DNA from: Rebecca billardiae RCC1528
Taxonomy: Eukaryota; Haptophyta
Reading direction: 5' to 3'
DNA length: 64,000 nucleotides
NCBI GenBank assembly: GCA_965240325.2
Contig: OZ251228.1
Coordinates: 2,790,001 to 2,854,000 of the forward strand
The notes beneath the pieces were generated by a model that saw nothing but the letters and a program-made list of their open reading frames with translations, had not been told where the DNA came from and did not search any database. A program made the translations under genes and the position numbers. Positions 16,709 through 28,886 of this stretch are shown here, in pieces. Each line of letters begins with the position of its first letter. The first letter of the stretch is position 1.

Positions 16709-17547
16709 GCTGATGATCCATCTGGCCGTAATATCGTCCAAGGGACCGCCTGGGGTGGGCTAGGAGCTATTGTAGATCATCAGAGGCGGCGATCCCGCTG
16801 ATTGCAGTGTCAAGATGTAACGCTCCACTGACCGGACTGGAGGGGGGGGGTGGACCGAAGCCGGAGCCCACTGTTATACACTGATCATCCTGCCGCCCCG
16901 CCAGTCCTGCTCGCATGACCGAGTGTGGTATCATCATCATTGGTCGCGTTCGTCAACCACAACCTGTGGTCTTGCGATGAAGGACGACGTGCTGATTTGC
17001 ACTGGAAACGAGGATCGTGACAAGCGTCGCGTCGTCGGAGCCACAACATCGAGATTCCCACCTGCGTGAATGCACATCGACAGGAACGCGAGTCTCCAAG
17101 GTCACCGAGCATAGAGACGTGGCTAGGCAATCGACGCGCGATGTCAACGCGAGTCAGAGGCATGCCCGGAAGGGCATTGCGACTCTCTCGCCTCGCCATG
17201 CTGGACGCCTGCCATTCAGTGCGTCCGAGCGGCAGTGGCGCGCCGCGGACGACTGCTGTGACAATGGCGGGCGCGACCGTTGGCGCGATTTGGAGATTTG
17301 CTGCCGAGTCGGCCTCGCGCTCACGAACGCGGTGGCGAGCGAGGCCACTGGCAGTGGCGGACGCTTTCAGCTTGGCGCACAGCTCCAGGGCGTCCCTCGG
17401 CCAGCTGAGCGCGCCGTCAGCGCGGTCGGCCGGACCGAGCCCGCGCCCGCCGGCCTCGGGCGCGAGGCGCAGCGCGCGCTTCCTCCGCCGCGCCTGCGCC
17501 GGCGCCGCCCAGCAGCCCTTGCTCCCGCCACCCTGCGTCCGGCGCCG

Positions 17548-20178
17548 ATGGAGTTTGTGTACGGCGGCAGCTACCTCGACGGCGAGATACAGTCGCAGTT
17601 CAAGGCGTACCTGCAGAAGCACAGCGCCGACGTGGTCGAGGCGATCCTGGCCGAGCTCGACGTGAGCAGGCACTACGCGGTCGAGGTGCACGCGCTCGAC
17701 CTGTACGCGAGCAACATGCTGCTGGGCGACCTGCTCGTGCACCAGCCCGAGCGCACGCTGCGCCTCTTCGACGGCGCCATCTACGACTACCAGGCGGAGA
17801 TGCTCGACGAGCTGCGGCAGATGGGCGACACGCTGGCGTTCCAGATGATTGTCAAGCCCCACGTCCACGCGCGCGTGTACGCGCTCCCGCGCTGCGCCGA
17901 GCTCTCGAAGCCGACGATCACGGCCGTGCTCAACTTAGACGTGGGCCATCTCCTCTCCATCTCGGGCACGGTCACGCGCGCGGCGACGGTGCGCATCCTT
18001 CACGCGGAGAAGAAGGTGGAGTGCACCAAGTGCGGCAAGGCGCACAAGGTGCGCGCGCACCGCACCGCACCGCACCGCACCGCACCGCACCGCCGCCGGC
18101 GCGCGCGCGCGCGCCGCCGGCCGAGCGGCGCGTGCCCAGCGCGCGCGGCGCAGGTGTACGCGGAGCTCGAGCGGCGGCACGAGATGGCGATGCCCCCGGA
18201 GTGCGGCAACGATGACGGCGTGCGGCGCTGCACGTGCACCGCCTTCAAGGACGTCGACGGCTCCGAGCTCTGCCGCGACATCCGCGAGCTGCGCGTGCAG
18301 GAGCAGGTGACCAAGCTGGGCGTGGGCAGCGTGCCGCGCTCGATCACCGTGGTGCTGCAGGACGACCTGGTGGAGGCGGCGAAGCCGGGGGACGACGTGA
18401 TCATCACGGGCGTCGTCGTGCGCCGCTGGAAGCCCGTGCGCGCGGACACGCGCCCCGACATCGACTTTGCCCTCCGCGCGAACCACGTGACGGTGTGCAA
18501 CCAACTGGTGGGCGCGGGGCTGGTGACCACAGAGGCGCGCGCGCAGTTCGAGGCGTTCTGGCAGAGCTGGGGCGCGGGCGAGGGGCGGGTCGAGGGGCGC
18601 GACGTGATCCTGCGCTCGGTGTGCCCCTCGCTCGACGGCCTCTTCTTCGTCAAGCTCGCCCTCGCGCTCACGCTGCTCGGCGGCGTGACGTGTGTCGACT
18701 CGAACGGGCAGCAGGTGCGCGGAGAGTCGCACTTGCTGCTGATCGGCGACCCGGGCACGGGCAAGTCGCAGGCGCTCAAGTTCGCGGCGGCGCTCTCGCC
18801 GCGCTCGGTGGTGACCACGGGGATCGGCTCGACCAGCGCGGGCCTCACCGTCACCGCGAACAAGGACGCCTCGGGCGAGTGGGTGCTCGAGGCGGGCGCG
18901 CTCGTCCTCGCGGACGGCGGCGTGTGCTGCATCGACGAGTTTGAGACGATGAAGGAGGCGGACCGGGCGACCATCCACGAGGCGATGGAGCAGCAGACGC
19001 TCTCGGTGGCGAAGGCGGGGCTGGTGTGCAAGCTGCGCACGAAGACCACCATCATCGCCGCCACCAACCCGAAGGGCGGGCGGCAGGTCGACCTCGCCTT
19101 CAACCTGGGCGCCAACACGGGCCTCGCCTCGCCCCTGCTCTCTCGCTTCGACATTGTGCTCGTGCTCTCCGACGAGGCGGACGAGGAGTGGGACGAGCAG
19201 ATCGCGCACTTCATCCTCGAGCGCGACCGGAAGCGGCGCCGCGCGGACGCCGACGCGCCGCTCGACGCGCTCGACGCGCAGCCGAGCGCGCTCGGCGCGG
19301 CGGCCGCGCGCGCCGACGACGCCGACACCGCGCGCGCCGCGCCGGGCGCGGAGGAGCCGGGCGGCGGCGCTGAGCTGTGGGACGAGGAGACGCTGCGCGC
19401 GTACATCGAGTGCGCGCGCCGCGAGTTCGACCCGGTGATGACGCCGCGCGCCGACCGCGTGCTCTCCGCGTACTTTGCGCGGCAGCGCCAGGCCGAGATG
19501 CGCAACGCCGCGCGCACCACCATCCGCCTCCTCGAGTCGCTCATCCGGCTCGCGCAGGCGCACGCGCGGCTCATGTGGCGGCAGACGGTCGAGCAGCTCG
19601 ACGCGGTGTACGCGATCGTGCTCATCGAGCTCGGCGCGGACGGCTGCTCCGACGGGCCGCTGCGCGCGTCGGGCCGGCGCACCAGCGTGTGCCGCTCGCA
19701 GGTGCCCGCGCCGGGCGCGTCGCACGTCGTGGCCAGCGGCTTTGAGCACGACATCCTGTGCTGGCTCGGGCTGGGCGCGGACGAGGACGAGGACGGCGGC
19801 GGCGGGGCGGCCGGCGGCGCTGCCGCGGCCGGCGAGGGCGGCGGCGCGCACGCCCACCGAGCGGCGCATCCGCCGCCGCTCGCGCCGCCTCCGCGCGCGC
19901 AGCCCGCGACGCTCGCCGAGGCGTTCCCACCCGCGCCGGGCGCCGACGGGGGCGTGCCGCTCCTCGGCGGCTACGGCGACGGCCTGCCTGCCGGCCCGGC
20001 CAAGGACGCGCACGGCGACGGGCTGGACGGGCCGGGCGCGGGCTGGGCACCCTCGCGCGCGCCCGGTCCAGCCGTGGCCCCGCCCCGCCAACCGCTCGCT
20101 GGGAGCAACCACCTCGACCCGGCGCTCGGCTTCGGCGCGGGCGCCACCGACGACGCCGACGAGCCTTGGCTCTGGTAG
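17548..20178 (+). CDS. MCM9: DNA helicase MCM9
   Basis: About 841 residues after removing a 105-bp intron (18049-18153, GTGCGC...GCGCAG), which is in frame and stop-free. The N-terminal MCM domain opens with a FKAYLQKH-type segment, and DVGHLLSISGTVTR precedes a zinc finger (CTKC ... CGNDDGVRRCTC) that the intron interrupts. RIQEQ-like LRVQEQVTKLGVGSVPRS and VVRRWKP follow. AAA+ motifs: Walker A GDPGTGKSQ (near residue 366), Walker B CCIDEF (near 425), sensor ATNPKG, arginine finger SRFD (near 495), and the NAARTTIRLLESLIRLAQAH lid region. The spacing and the absence of MCM2-7-specific features fit MCM9, which with MCM8 acts in homologous recombination and mismatch repair. The C-terminal ~140 residues are Pro/Ala/Gly-rich low complexity. 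The ATG at 17548 fits the family N-terminus. Confidence 0.88.
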   Translation: MEFVYGGSYLDGEIQSQFKAYLQKHSADVVEAILAELDVSRHYAVEVHALDLYASNMLLGDLLVHQPERTLRLFDGAIYDYQAEMLDELRQMGDTLAFQMIVKPHVHARVYALPRCAELSKPTITAVLNLDVGHLLSISGTVTRAATVRILHAEKKVECTKCGKAHKVRAHRTAPHRTAPHRRRRARARRRPSGACPARAAQVYAELERRHEMAMPPECGNDDGVRRCTCTAFKDVDGSELCRDIRELRVQEQVTKLGVGSVPRSITVVLQDDLVEAAKPGDDVIITGVVVRRWKPVRADTRPDIDFALRANHVTVCNQLVGAGLVTTEARAQFEAFWQSWGAGEGRVEGRDVILRSVCPSLDGLFFVKLALALTLLGGVTCVDSNGQQVRGESHLLLIGDPGTGKSQALKFAAALSPRSVVTTGIGSTSAGLTVTANKDASGEWVLEAGALVLADGGVCCIDEFETMKEADRATIHEAMEQQTLSVAKAGLVCKLRTKTTIIAATNPKGGRQVDLAFNLGANTGLASPLLSRFDIVLVLSDEADEEWDEQIAHFILERDRKRRRADADAPLDALDAQPSALGAAAARADDADTARAAPGAEEPGGGAELWDEETLRAYIECARREFDPVMTPRADRVLSAYFARQRQAEMRNAARTTIRLLESLIRLAQAHARLMWRQTVEQLDAVYAIVLIELGADGCSDGPLRASGRRTSVCRSQVPAPGASHVVASGFEHDILCWLGLGADEDEDGGGGAAGGAAAAGEGGGAHAHRAAHPPPLAPPPRAQPATLAEAFPPAPGADGGVPLLGGYGDGLPAGPAKDAHGDGLDGPGAGWAPSRAPGPAVAPPRQPLAGSNHLDPALGFGAGATDDADEPWLW

Positions 20179-20290
20179 CACACCGCTGGCAGCACCGCGG
20201 CACCGACGCGCCCGTGACTGGCCACAACTCATATAAAATCGCACCATTGCAGCAGTCGCTGTACTACCGTACATGTGTATGATACAATAT

Positions 20291-20388
20291 CGCCTGCCTG
20301 AGCTGTGTGCGTCCCGCGTATTCTTAGTCAACTGTACACAGTTCAGATCACTGATCTCGCCTGCCTGAGCTGTGTGCGTCTCTTATTC
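20291..20388 (+). repeat. Short dispersed motif, copies 2 and 3 in tandem
   Basis: Two copies of the motif at 2541-2590: 20291-20339 (with a small change after GTGTGCGTC but the ATTCTTAGT-AACTGTACA tail) and 20355-20388 (identical to copy 1 for ~34 bp, then abruptly joined to the oxygenase-like frame). They lie between MCM9 and the 2OG-like frame and just outside the 9.4-kb duplicated block. Confidence 0.7.
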
Positions 20389-20390
20389 AC

Positions 20391-21170
20391 GCGACGGGCG
20401 TCAACCCGCGCATCCGCATCGTGCGCTACCCCGGCCACGGCAGGGGCCACTGCGGCCCGCGCAGGGACGGCGCGTTCGAGCTGTCCAGCTCTGAGCGCTC
20501 CCTGCTCACGCTGCTCGCGTACCTCAGCGCGCTGCCGCCCGGCGTGGGCGGGCGCACGCGGCTGCTGCGTAGCGATCTGCCGCTCTACCGCGACGCCCAC
20601 GGCCGCTTCGGCGTCGAGTCCGCCGCCGAGTCGGTCACCCTCGCCTTCCGGCCCGAGGCGGCCGGCTGTGGCCTGTGCATGTACCACGAGCGGCTGCGCG
20701 ACGCCGAGGCGCTCGCGCGCGACGCGCCGCCGGTGTGGGTGCTGCAGACGGAGGTGATGTACGCGCGGACCTCGCCGACGCGCGCGCTGAGCAGCGCCGC
20801 GCTGGAGGAGGCGCGCGCGCTCGAGGTCGAGGCCGAGAGCATCGAGTGCGAGCAGCCTATGGTCGCCGTGCAGCTGTACATGCGCGCGGACAGGCTGCGG
20901 AAGGGGCGCGCGCTGCCGAGGCATGCGCCCTCGCGTGCGCGCGAAGAGCAGGGGCACGCGGCGCTCGCTGTCGCCGCGGATGGCGGGCGCGCGGGGGGCG
21001 AGGACGACGCGCGGCCCGCTCGGCCCGACCCAGACAAGTCAGGGCTCGACGGCTCGCCCCGCTCTGCCGAGGCTGCCGCCGGGGCCGTGGCCGAGACTGC
21101 GTGCGCGGCCCCGAGTGACGATTCCCTCTCATGGGCGGACGGCAGCTCGGACGACGGCAGCGTCATCTGA
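20391..21170 (+). pseudogene. 2OG-Fe(II) oxygenase-like (prolyl 4-hydroxylase superfamily) fragment
   Basis: The frame can be read from about 20391 to the TGA at 21168-21170, with no ATG near its start. NPRIRIVRYPG, then SLLTLLAYLSALPPGVGGRT, a distal MYHERLRDAEAL and WVLQTEVMYAR follow the order of the P4H-type double-stranded beta-helix. The position where the family has the metal-binding HxD reads GPRRDG, so the first iron ligand appears to be Arg, and the usual 2OG-binding Lys is not evident. The last ~100 residues are low complexity. The 5' end begins abruptly at a dispersed motif. Together this suggests a 5'-truncated, inactive copy, though unrecognised upstream exons are possible. Confidence 0.5.
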
Positions 21171-21861
21171 CGGCAGAGCGCGTCACAGCCTTGTCGAGGC
21201 TGACGCGGAGCCGATGCTAAGCTGGGCGTGCTCAAGGACGAGGCACCGTCGCACGTACAGACGTACGATGAGCAGCGCAGCTACCCACTGGCCACTAGTC
21301 TCGGAGTGATCGGTTTCAGGCTCAGCGCGCGCCCGTTGGTTGCGACGCATAGTGACATGCGATCGGTGGCCGCGCTCACGGATGGAGCGTCGTCGTCTCA
21401 GCGGGGTCGCGATCCAGGCGGACTGCAGCCGACACGTGCTGTATCGTCTGCATAGTATCGAGTCGTGCAATCGTACCTGTCCTGCTCTACTGGTAACAAC
21501 AAGTACTGATGTGCGCCTGGGATAAAAGAATAAAACCAATAAATGCTGCATATTAAAACAAATAAACTGTCGCTCACAGCGCAGGCAGGTGTTTGGCGCG
21601 GCTGCACTCTCGAGGTGGCTGGGATACAACATCCAGGTGCAGCACCCTCCCCGTGTGGTGTCAGAGCGCGCTCTCGAGCGCGTGCCTCCGAGCGCGGGGC
21701 GGCCGCTTGCTGCAATGGCCGCCTCGATGAGGTGCGGCAACGCGCCCCTCACCTGCCTGCGCCGGTCTGTTTTGTGGCGGTGTCTTTGTGCAGTGTTGGA
21801 TGGCGTCAATCACGCCTTAACCAAGTGTGCACGTTAAAACATAGTAAACTGTACGCACAGG
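21171..21861. other. Intergenic region upstream of the EsV-1-7 gene
   Basis: No gene supported. An AT-rich patch (about 21523-21565, with AATAAA-like words and GATAAAAGAATAAA) could hold the polyadenylation signal of the upstream frame or a promoter. TAGTAAACTGTAC, shared with the dispersed motif tail, sits ~20 bp before the ATG. Same content at 50953-51643. Confidence 0.5.
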
Positions 21862-23361
21862 ATGGACGGCATGGTCGACATCGTGAGCCCAAAGTGTGAT
21901 CACACTGACTGCTCCAAGGTGCCTCACTTCGGCATGCCGGGCGACGCGCGCGCCAGCCGGTGCGCTGCGCACAAGCTGGCCGGCATAGTCGACGAGAAGC
22001 ACCCCAAGTGTGATCACGCTGGCTGCACCACGCGGCCTTCATTCGGCATGCCGGCCGACGCGCGCGCCAGCCGGTGCGCTACGCACAAGCTGGTCGGCAT
22101 GGTCGACGTGATGAACCGCAAGTGCGATCACACCGACTGCACCAAGCAGCCTTCGTTCGGCATGCTGGGCGACGCGCGCGCCAGCCGGTGCGCTACGCAC
22201 AAGCTGGCCGGCATGGTCGACGTGAAGAGCCCCAAGTGTGATCACACGGGCTGCACCAAGTGGCCTTCGTTCGGCATGCCGGGCGACGCGCGCGCCAGCC
22301 GGTGCGGCACGCACAAGCTGGTCGGCATGGTCGACATCGTGCGCGCAAAGTGTGATCACGCCGGCTGCACCACGGGGCCTTCGTTCGGCATGCTGGGCGA
22401 CGCGCGCGCCAGCCGGTGCGCTGCGCACAAGCTGGCCGGCATGGTCGACGTGAAGCACCCCAAGTGTGATCACGCGGGCTGCACCAAGGTGCCTTCGTTC
22501 GGCATGCCGGGCGACGCGCGCGCCAGCCGGTGCGGCACGCACAAGCTGGCCGGCATGGCCAACGTGGTGAGCCCAAAGTGTGATCACACCGGCTGCACCA
22601 AGCAGCCTTACTTCGGCATGCCAGGCGACGCGCGCGCCAGCCGGTGCGCTACGCACAAGCTGGCCGGCATGGTCGACATGAAGAACCCCAAGTGTGATCA
22701 CGCTGGCTGCACCACGCGGCCTCGCGTCGGCATGCCGGGCGACGCCCGCGCCAGCCGGTGCGCTACGCACAAGCTGGCCGGCATGGTCGACGTGGTGAGC
22801 CGCAAGTGTGACCACGCCGGCTGCACCACGGGGCCTTCGTTCGGCATGCCGGGCGACGCGCGCGCCAGCCGGTGCGCTGCGCACAAGCTGGCAGGCATGC
22901 TTCCGCTGTCACGTGGCAACAGCAGCGTTCACGTGGCCAAGAGCTCTGCCTCCATGCACTCCCAGATCGGTTCCAGCAAACGTCCCCGGGCACAGCACTG
23001 CGATGCCGATGGGCCTGCACGTGCTCTGCGCGCAAGGCCCAGCATTGCCCTGCTGCCTGCCCATGCAACAGGCTGGCCACAAGGCGAGGCGACTGTGTCT
23101 CCAATGCTGCTACCCATTGTCGTGGGCGAAGAATTCATCCCCTCTGGCGCGATGCAGCCGCAGGTCGTGGGTCACCTTCAGACTCAGGATCAGCCAATGG
23201 CATCCGTGTCGGCGGTGCCGCGGTGCTTCCGCCAGAGGGCCCAGAGGCGCCAGGCCCAGAGCTCCCTGTGGTTACTGTGGGTCAGATCGACTATACCACG
23301 CGCGCTGGTCATTATTGTTCAAACTGATGATGACGACGCTGACTACATACATCGTCTATAA
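21862..23361 (+). CDS. EsV-1-7 cysteine-repeat protein, nine tandem repeats (left copy)
   Basis: 499 residues. From about residue 8 to 350 there are nine 38-residue (114-bp) repeats of the form KCDHxGCTKxPSFGMPGDAR, ASRCATHKLAGMVDV. The spacing is exactly C-X4-C-X16-C-X2-H-X12, the EsV-1-7 signature first named in the Ectocarpus virus EsV-1 and found in the brown algal developmental regulator IMMEDIATE UPRIGHT. The C/C/C/H set suggests metal binding; the molecular function of the family is unknown. The ~150-residue tail is Ser/Ala/Pro-rich with no domain that I recognise. No signal peptide. Repeats differ only slightly, pointing to recent homogenisation. The reading frame is intact. Confidence 0.85.
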   Translation: MDGMVDIVSPKCDHTDCSKVPHFGMPGDARASRCAAHKLAGIVDEKHPKCDHAGCTTRPSFGMPADARASRCATHKLVGMVDVMNRKCDHTDCTKQPSFGMLGDARASRCATHKLAGMVDVKSPKCDHTGCTKWPSFGMPGDARASRCGTHKLVGMVDIVRAKCDHAGCTTGPSFGMLGDARASRCAAHKLAGMVDVKHPKCDHAGCTKVPSFGMPGDARASRCGTHKLAGMANVVSPKCDHTGCTKQPYFGMPGDARASRCATHKLAGMVDMKNPKCDHAGCTTRPRVGMPGDARASRCATHKLAGMVDVVSRKCDHAGCTTGPSFGMPGDARASRCAAHKLAGMLPLSRGNSSVHVAKSSASMHSQIGSSKRPRAQHCDADGPARALRARPSIALLPAHATGWPQGEATVSPMLLPIVVGEEFIPSGAMQPQVVGHLQTQDQPMASVSAVPRCFRQRAQRRQAQSSLWLLWVRSTIPRALVIIVQTDDDDADYIHRL

Positions 23362-23743
23362 TAATCCGTAATCAACGCGATGCATGACCGCGTTCCGCGG
23401 TCCTTTTCCGTAGAACCAACGCAGTTGGGGGCCCGCGGCGCAGTGGTTGAGAATGAGACTGACGAGTCAGTCAGTCCGAGTCAGAAAGACAGTTCAGCCA
23501 CTCTGAGAGGGAGAGTCAGACCCGAGACCGAGTCTCGGACTCGGCGCGAGTATGCGGGCGCGCACGGCCAAGGGTGGCATGGGACACCAGCGGACGGGCC
23601 GCGCGGGGAAGCGGGGCGGCGCGCTCGCAGGGCGAGAGGCGCGGACGGGCCGCGCGGGGAAGCGGGGCGGCGGCGCGCGCAGGGCGAGAGGGCGAGAGGC
23701 GCCGCGCGGCGCCGGGCCGGCGCGTGCGCGCGTGCGGGCGCAC
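23362..23743. other. GC-rich intergenic DNA
   Basis: Contains short GAGTCAGTCAGTC-like direct repeats (about 23470-23545) and two near-identical ~50-bp GC-rich repeats (GACGGGCCGCGCGGGGAAGC at 23594 and 23644). No gene supported. The same sequence is at 53144-53525. Confidence 0.5.
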
Positions 23744-24190
23744 CTGCTTCAGCTTGAGGTGCTCGCGCTGCGCCATGCGCTCGACGAAGGGCCGCTGGTC
23801 GCTCAGCCGGCGCGCCTCGGGCCGGCATGGCGAGAGCGCGCGCCACTGCCGCCCGCCCACGCTGCGCAGCCACGCGCAGACCGAGCGGAGCTCGGGGTGG
23901 AACGAAGCGAGTGGCATGTCGCGCCCGCCGCCCGGCGCACGTGTGCCCTGCTCCACCGCGCCGCCGTGCTCGCCCGCCGCCTGCTCCGCCGCGTCGGCCT
24001 CGAGGATGGCGGCGGCCAGCGGCAGGCTGAGCGGCGCGCGCTCGCCCACGGTCGCTTCGAGGGCCGTCCACACCTGCTCGAGCTGCTGCAGGGCGTCGAC
24101 AAGGGCAGCGCGACCGCCCAGCGCGTCCGCATGCGCGTGGAGCTCGGCGTCTCGCTTCGTCAGGTCGGCGCCCAGCGCCTCTGCGCGCAC
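23744..24190 (-). CDS. Putative coiled-coil protein exon (fragment)
   Basis: A minus-strand frame of about 149 residues with protein-like composition. It starts EALGADLTKRDAELHAHADA, continues with LQQLEQVWTALE and FHPELRSVCAWLRS, and ends EHLKLKQ directly at a GTGCGC donor (GT at 23743-23742). The 5' side has a second copy of the EALGAE-KRDAEL unit in a shifted frame (about 24190-24240), and a possible AG acceptor. So this may be one internal exon or a decayed gene. Heptad-like pattern; no family recognised. Identical copy at 53526-53972. Confidence 0.35.
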
Positions 24191-24892
24191 GCGTCGAGCT
24201 CGGCGTCGCGCTTCGCCGGCTCGGCGCCCAGCGCCTCCACGCGAGTACCTGCCTGTCAATTGTCTGCTCTGTCTCCACCCGGCCGGATGCCGGCCGTCGG
24301 CCGGCCGTCCGGTCGCGAGCACGCGGATGGCTCCCGCGCACTTGCGTGCCTGCGCGAGGCAGCGCGCACGCACAGCGACACGGGCGCGGGGTAGAAATCA
24401 GGAGAGCGCCGCCGCCCGCGCACCACCCCACCGAGAGTACGCACATGCGCACGCCGTGACGACATGGCACGACATGGCGCATGTCGAACGCAACGCCCCG
24501 ACACGGAAGCCTGATGGCTGATCCGCGCGCGCCCGCAAACGCGGACGCGCGCGCGGGCGGGCGCGCGGGCGTGCGTACGCCGCCCGCGCGGGAGGCGCCC
24601 GCGGCCGCGCGCGCTCCGCGCGCGCGGCGCGCGCTCCGCGCGGTCGTCCACACCGATGGTCGCCGGGTCGAGGGAGGAGGGCTCGCCCGTGTGGGTGCAG
24701 CCCCCTGTTTTGAGCTTCGCGAGTTCGTGACCGCGGCTGCCGCAAGGGCCGGCGCGCCCGGGTTCGTCGCGCTGCTTTTTTTTACTATTCACAGTTAGAT
24801 GTGATCAAGTTTCCCGATTCGTAACGAACCGTTACACTAATGTCACGTCCAGCTGACGTCCAGATCGCACTTTACTTAAGGGAATCAGCTGG
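24191..24892. other. Very GC-rich non-coding stretch
   Basis: Includes a CG-dinucleotide-dense tract (about 24521-24645) with alternating GCGC runs, and then AT-richer sequence with TAACGAACCGTTAC. No gene supported. The same content is at 53973-54674. Confidence 0.5.
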
Positions 24893-27338
<2,446 letters not shown>

Positions 27339-28880
27339 GGCGGGCCGTAGGTCCGCCCCTTGTAGTGCCCAGGGAAAAGATAAGAAAAATAAAATAAGAA
27401 AGAAACTCGCCCCGCGCAAAGAAAAGAAAATCGCTTCGCTCACTACCGGGCGCCCTCGCAGCTCCCACTGGGGACGCTCGGCCGAAAAAGAGTTACCCGA
27501 TGGCGCTGAGCGCATGGGCGGCGCGCGCCACATCCAACGCCGGCGCGGACATCGTGCGAGGATTCCCGAGACGTGTTTTCGCCCGATTCGCGATTGCTGC
27601 CCTCGTCGTCTCGCGTGCAGGTCAAACGAGGGCTAAAGTCGACGCGTCTGGAGGCACGCTCGGCGCGTCGACACGATCGTGCGACCTGGGGCGATCCTCG
27701 CCCGACTTGCACGTCGAGCGCTCGCACGGGCCATAGCATCAAGCGCTGCGCACGACAGCCACCTCGCGCGATCCACCGCCGCGCGTCGGGCTCGGTGCGG
27801 AAAGGCCCTCATCACGAGGTGTCTCGCGGGCGGGAAGCGCCATCGCACGAGACGCAAGATTTGGCTCGGCCTTCTTGAACTCGATCGCCGGAATCCGCGC
27901 ACCGGACTCAAGTCGTGAGTCGTCGCTCGCGGTCCCTCAGCCGAAGCCCACGTCCGGCGTGCATGGCGTCGACGGTGACCAATGCGACGGAAGCGCAGCG
28001 CCAACGGCGTACGACGCGCAGCGGACGCACCTCCCGGGTCTGTCGCCGTGGCAGCAACCGCGTCTTCGCGAGTTGGCGACCCTCGCCGCAGCGCGATACA
28101 GACAAGCCCGTGATGCCATCCGAAGAGAGATGAATCGTCGAGCATGCAACATCGCCGCGCCATCCTCGTCCATGGCGCAGGCGCTGCGGGACGAGGCGGA
28201 CGTCGTCACGCCGGTGACGGATGCGCTGCGATTCGTGTGCCTGCGTGAGCAGCTCGTGCCCACTCTCGATCGCGAGTGGCACACGCTGTCGCTGTGCGCG
28301 CGTGCGCGCACAACCAACAGCTCCTCGTGCCGCCAAACACGCGGGCGCCAGACCTGTCGAAGAGGCGAAGAGCGACGACCGCGTGAACGTCAACGCGCTC
28401 GTACTCAGCGTGGCGGCCGTGTACGATGTCAACGCGACCTGCGCCGAGCCCATCATGCCCGGAGCGGACATCGGCAAGCGTCTTCGCGACAACCGCTCTC
28501 GGCTGGCGGCAGGAGGACATGCACACGATCTACTCTGGCGGCTTCGTCGGTTGCGAGGCGCTCGATTACGCCATCGCGGTCGAGATGCGGCACATACAGC
28601 GCGTACCCGCGCTCGCGCGGAGCAACGGGCTACCCGCCCCGCCCCGCGTGCTGCACATTCCCTCGTGGGTGTGGGCCTCGCTGATGCGCGCGAACACGTA
28701 CCGCACCGCGTGGGAGCTAACTGAGTCACAGGTGTCACTGGTCCGACTGTCCGTCACCCGGCCACGAGCGAATGCTGTGGAAAGACGCGAACCCGTAGAG
28801 AAAACATTGCGACAGCACTGGCACGGCCCGCCGACCCCCCCGCCCGCCATCAGGGCACAGTACCGTATGTCGTCGTCGTA
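27339..28880 (+). pseudogene. R-family unit R1 with frameshifted gene
   Basis: First of three homologous units that start GGCGGGCCGTAGGTCCGCCC and run through a purine-rich stretch (AAAAGATAAGAAA), ~600 bp of shared upstream sequence, and a gene whose open form is seen at 63418. In R1 the ATG is at 27963, but single-base changes near 28005-28030 break the frame. Family segments THLPGLSPW, RREMNRRACNIAAPSS, ALRFVCLREQLVP and REWHTLS appear in another frame, and further shifts follow. Unknown function. Duplicate at 57121-58662. Confidence 0.6.
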
Positions 28881-28886
28881 ATATAT

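Larger units (their letters stand above)
15146..17547. other. Intergenic region with hairpin, MITE-like element and simple repeats
   Basis: 2.4 kb with no gene that I can support. It holds a perfect 18-bp-stem hairpin (15763-15803), a (CCG)n tract (about 16420-16441), a 168-bp inverted-repeat element (16541-16708) and a G-run near 16843-16851. The MCM9 frame is open upstream to 17017, but that part lacks family similarity and is read as promoter/5' UTR. Confidence 0.6.

Noticed and set aside
17017-17547. N-terminal extension of MCM9
   Set aside because: No MCM similarity, and the family N-terminus fits the ATG at 17548.
23516-24653. Several overlapping 280-390-codon frames on both strands
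   Set aside because: Only the segment 23744-24190 on the minus strand has coiled-coil-like composition; the others are Arg/Ala-rich shadows.
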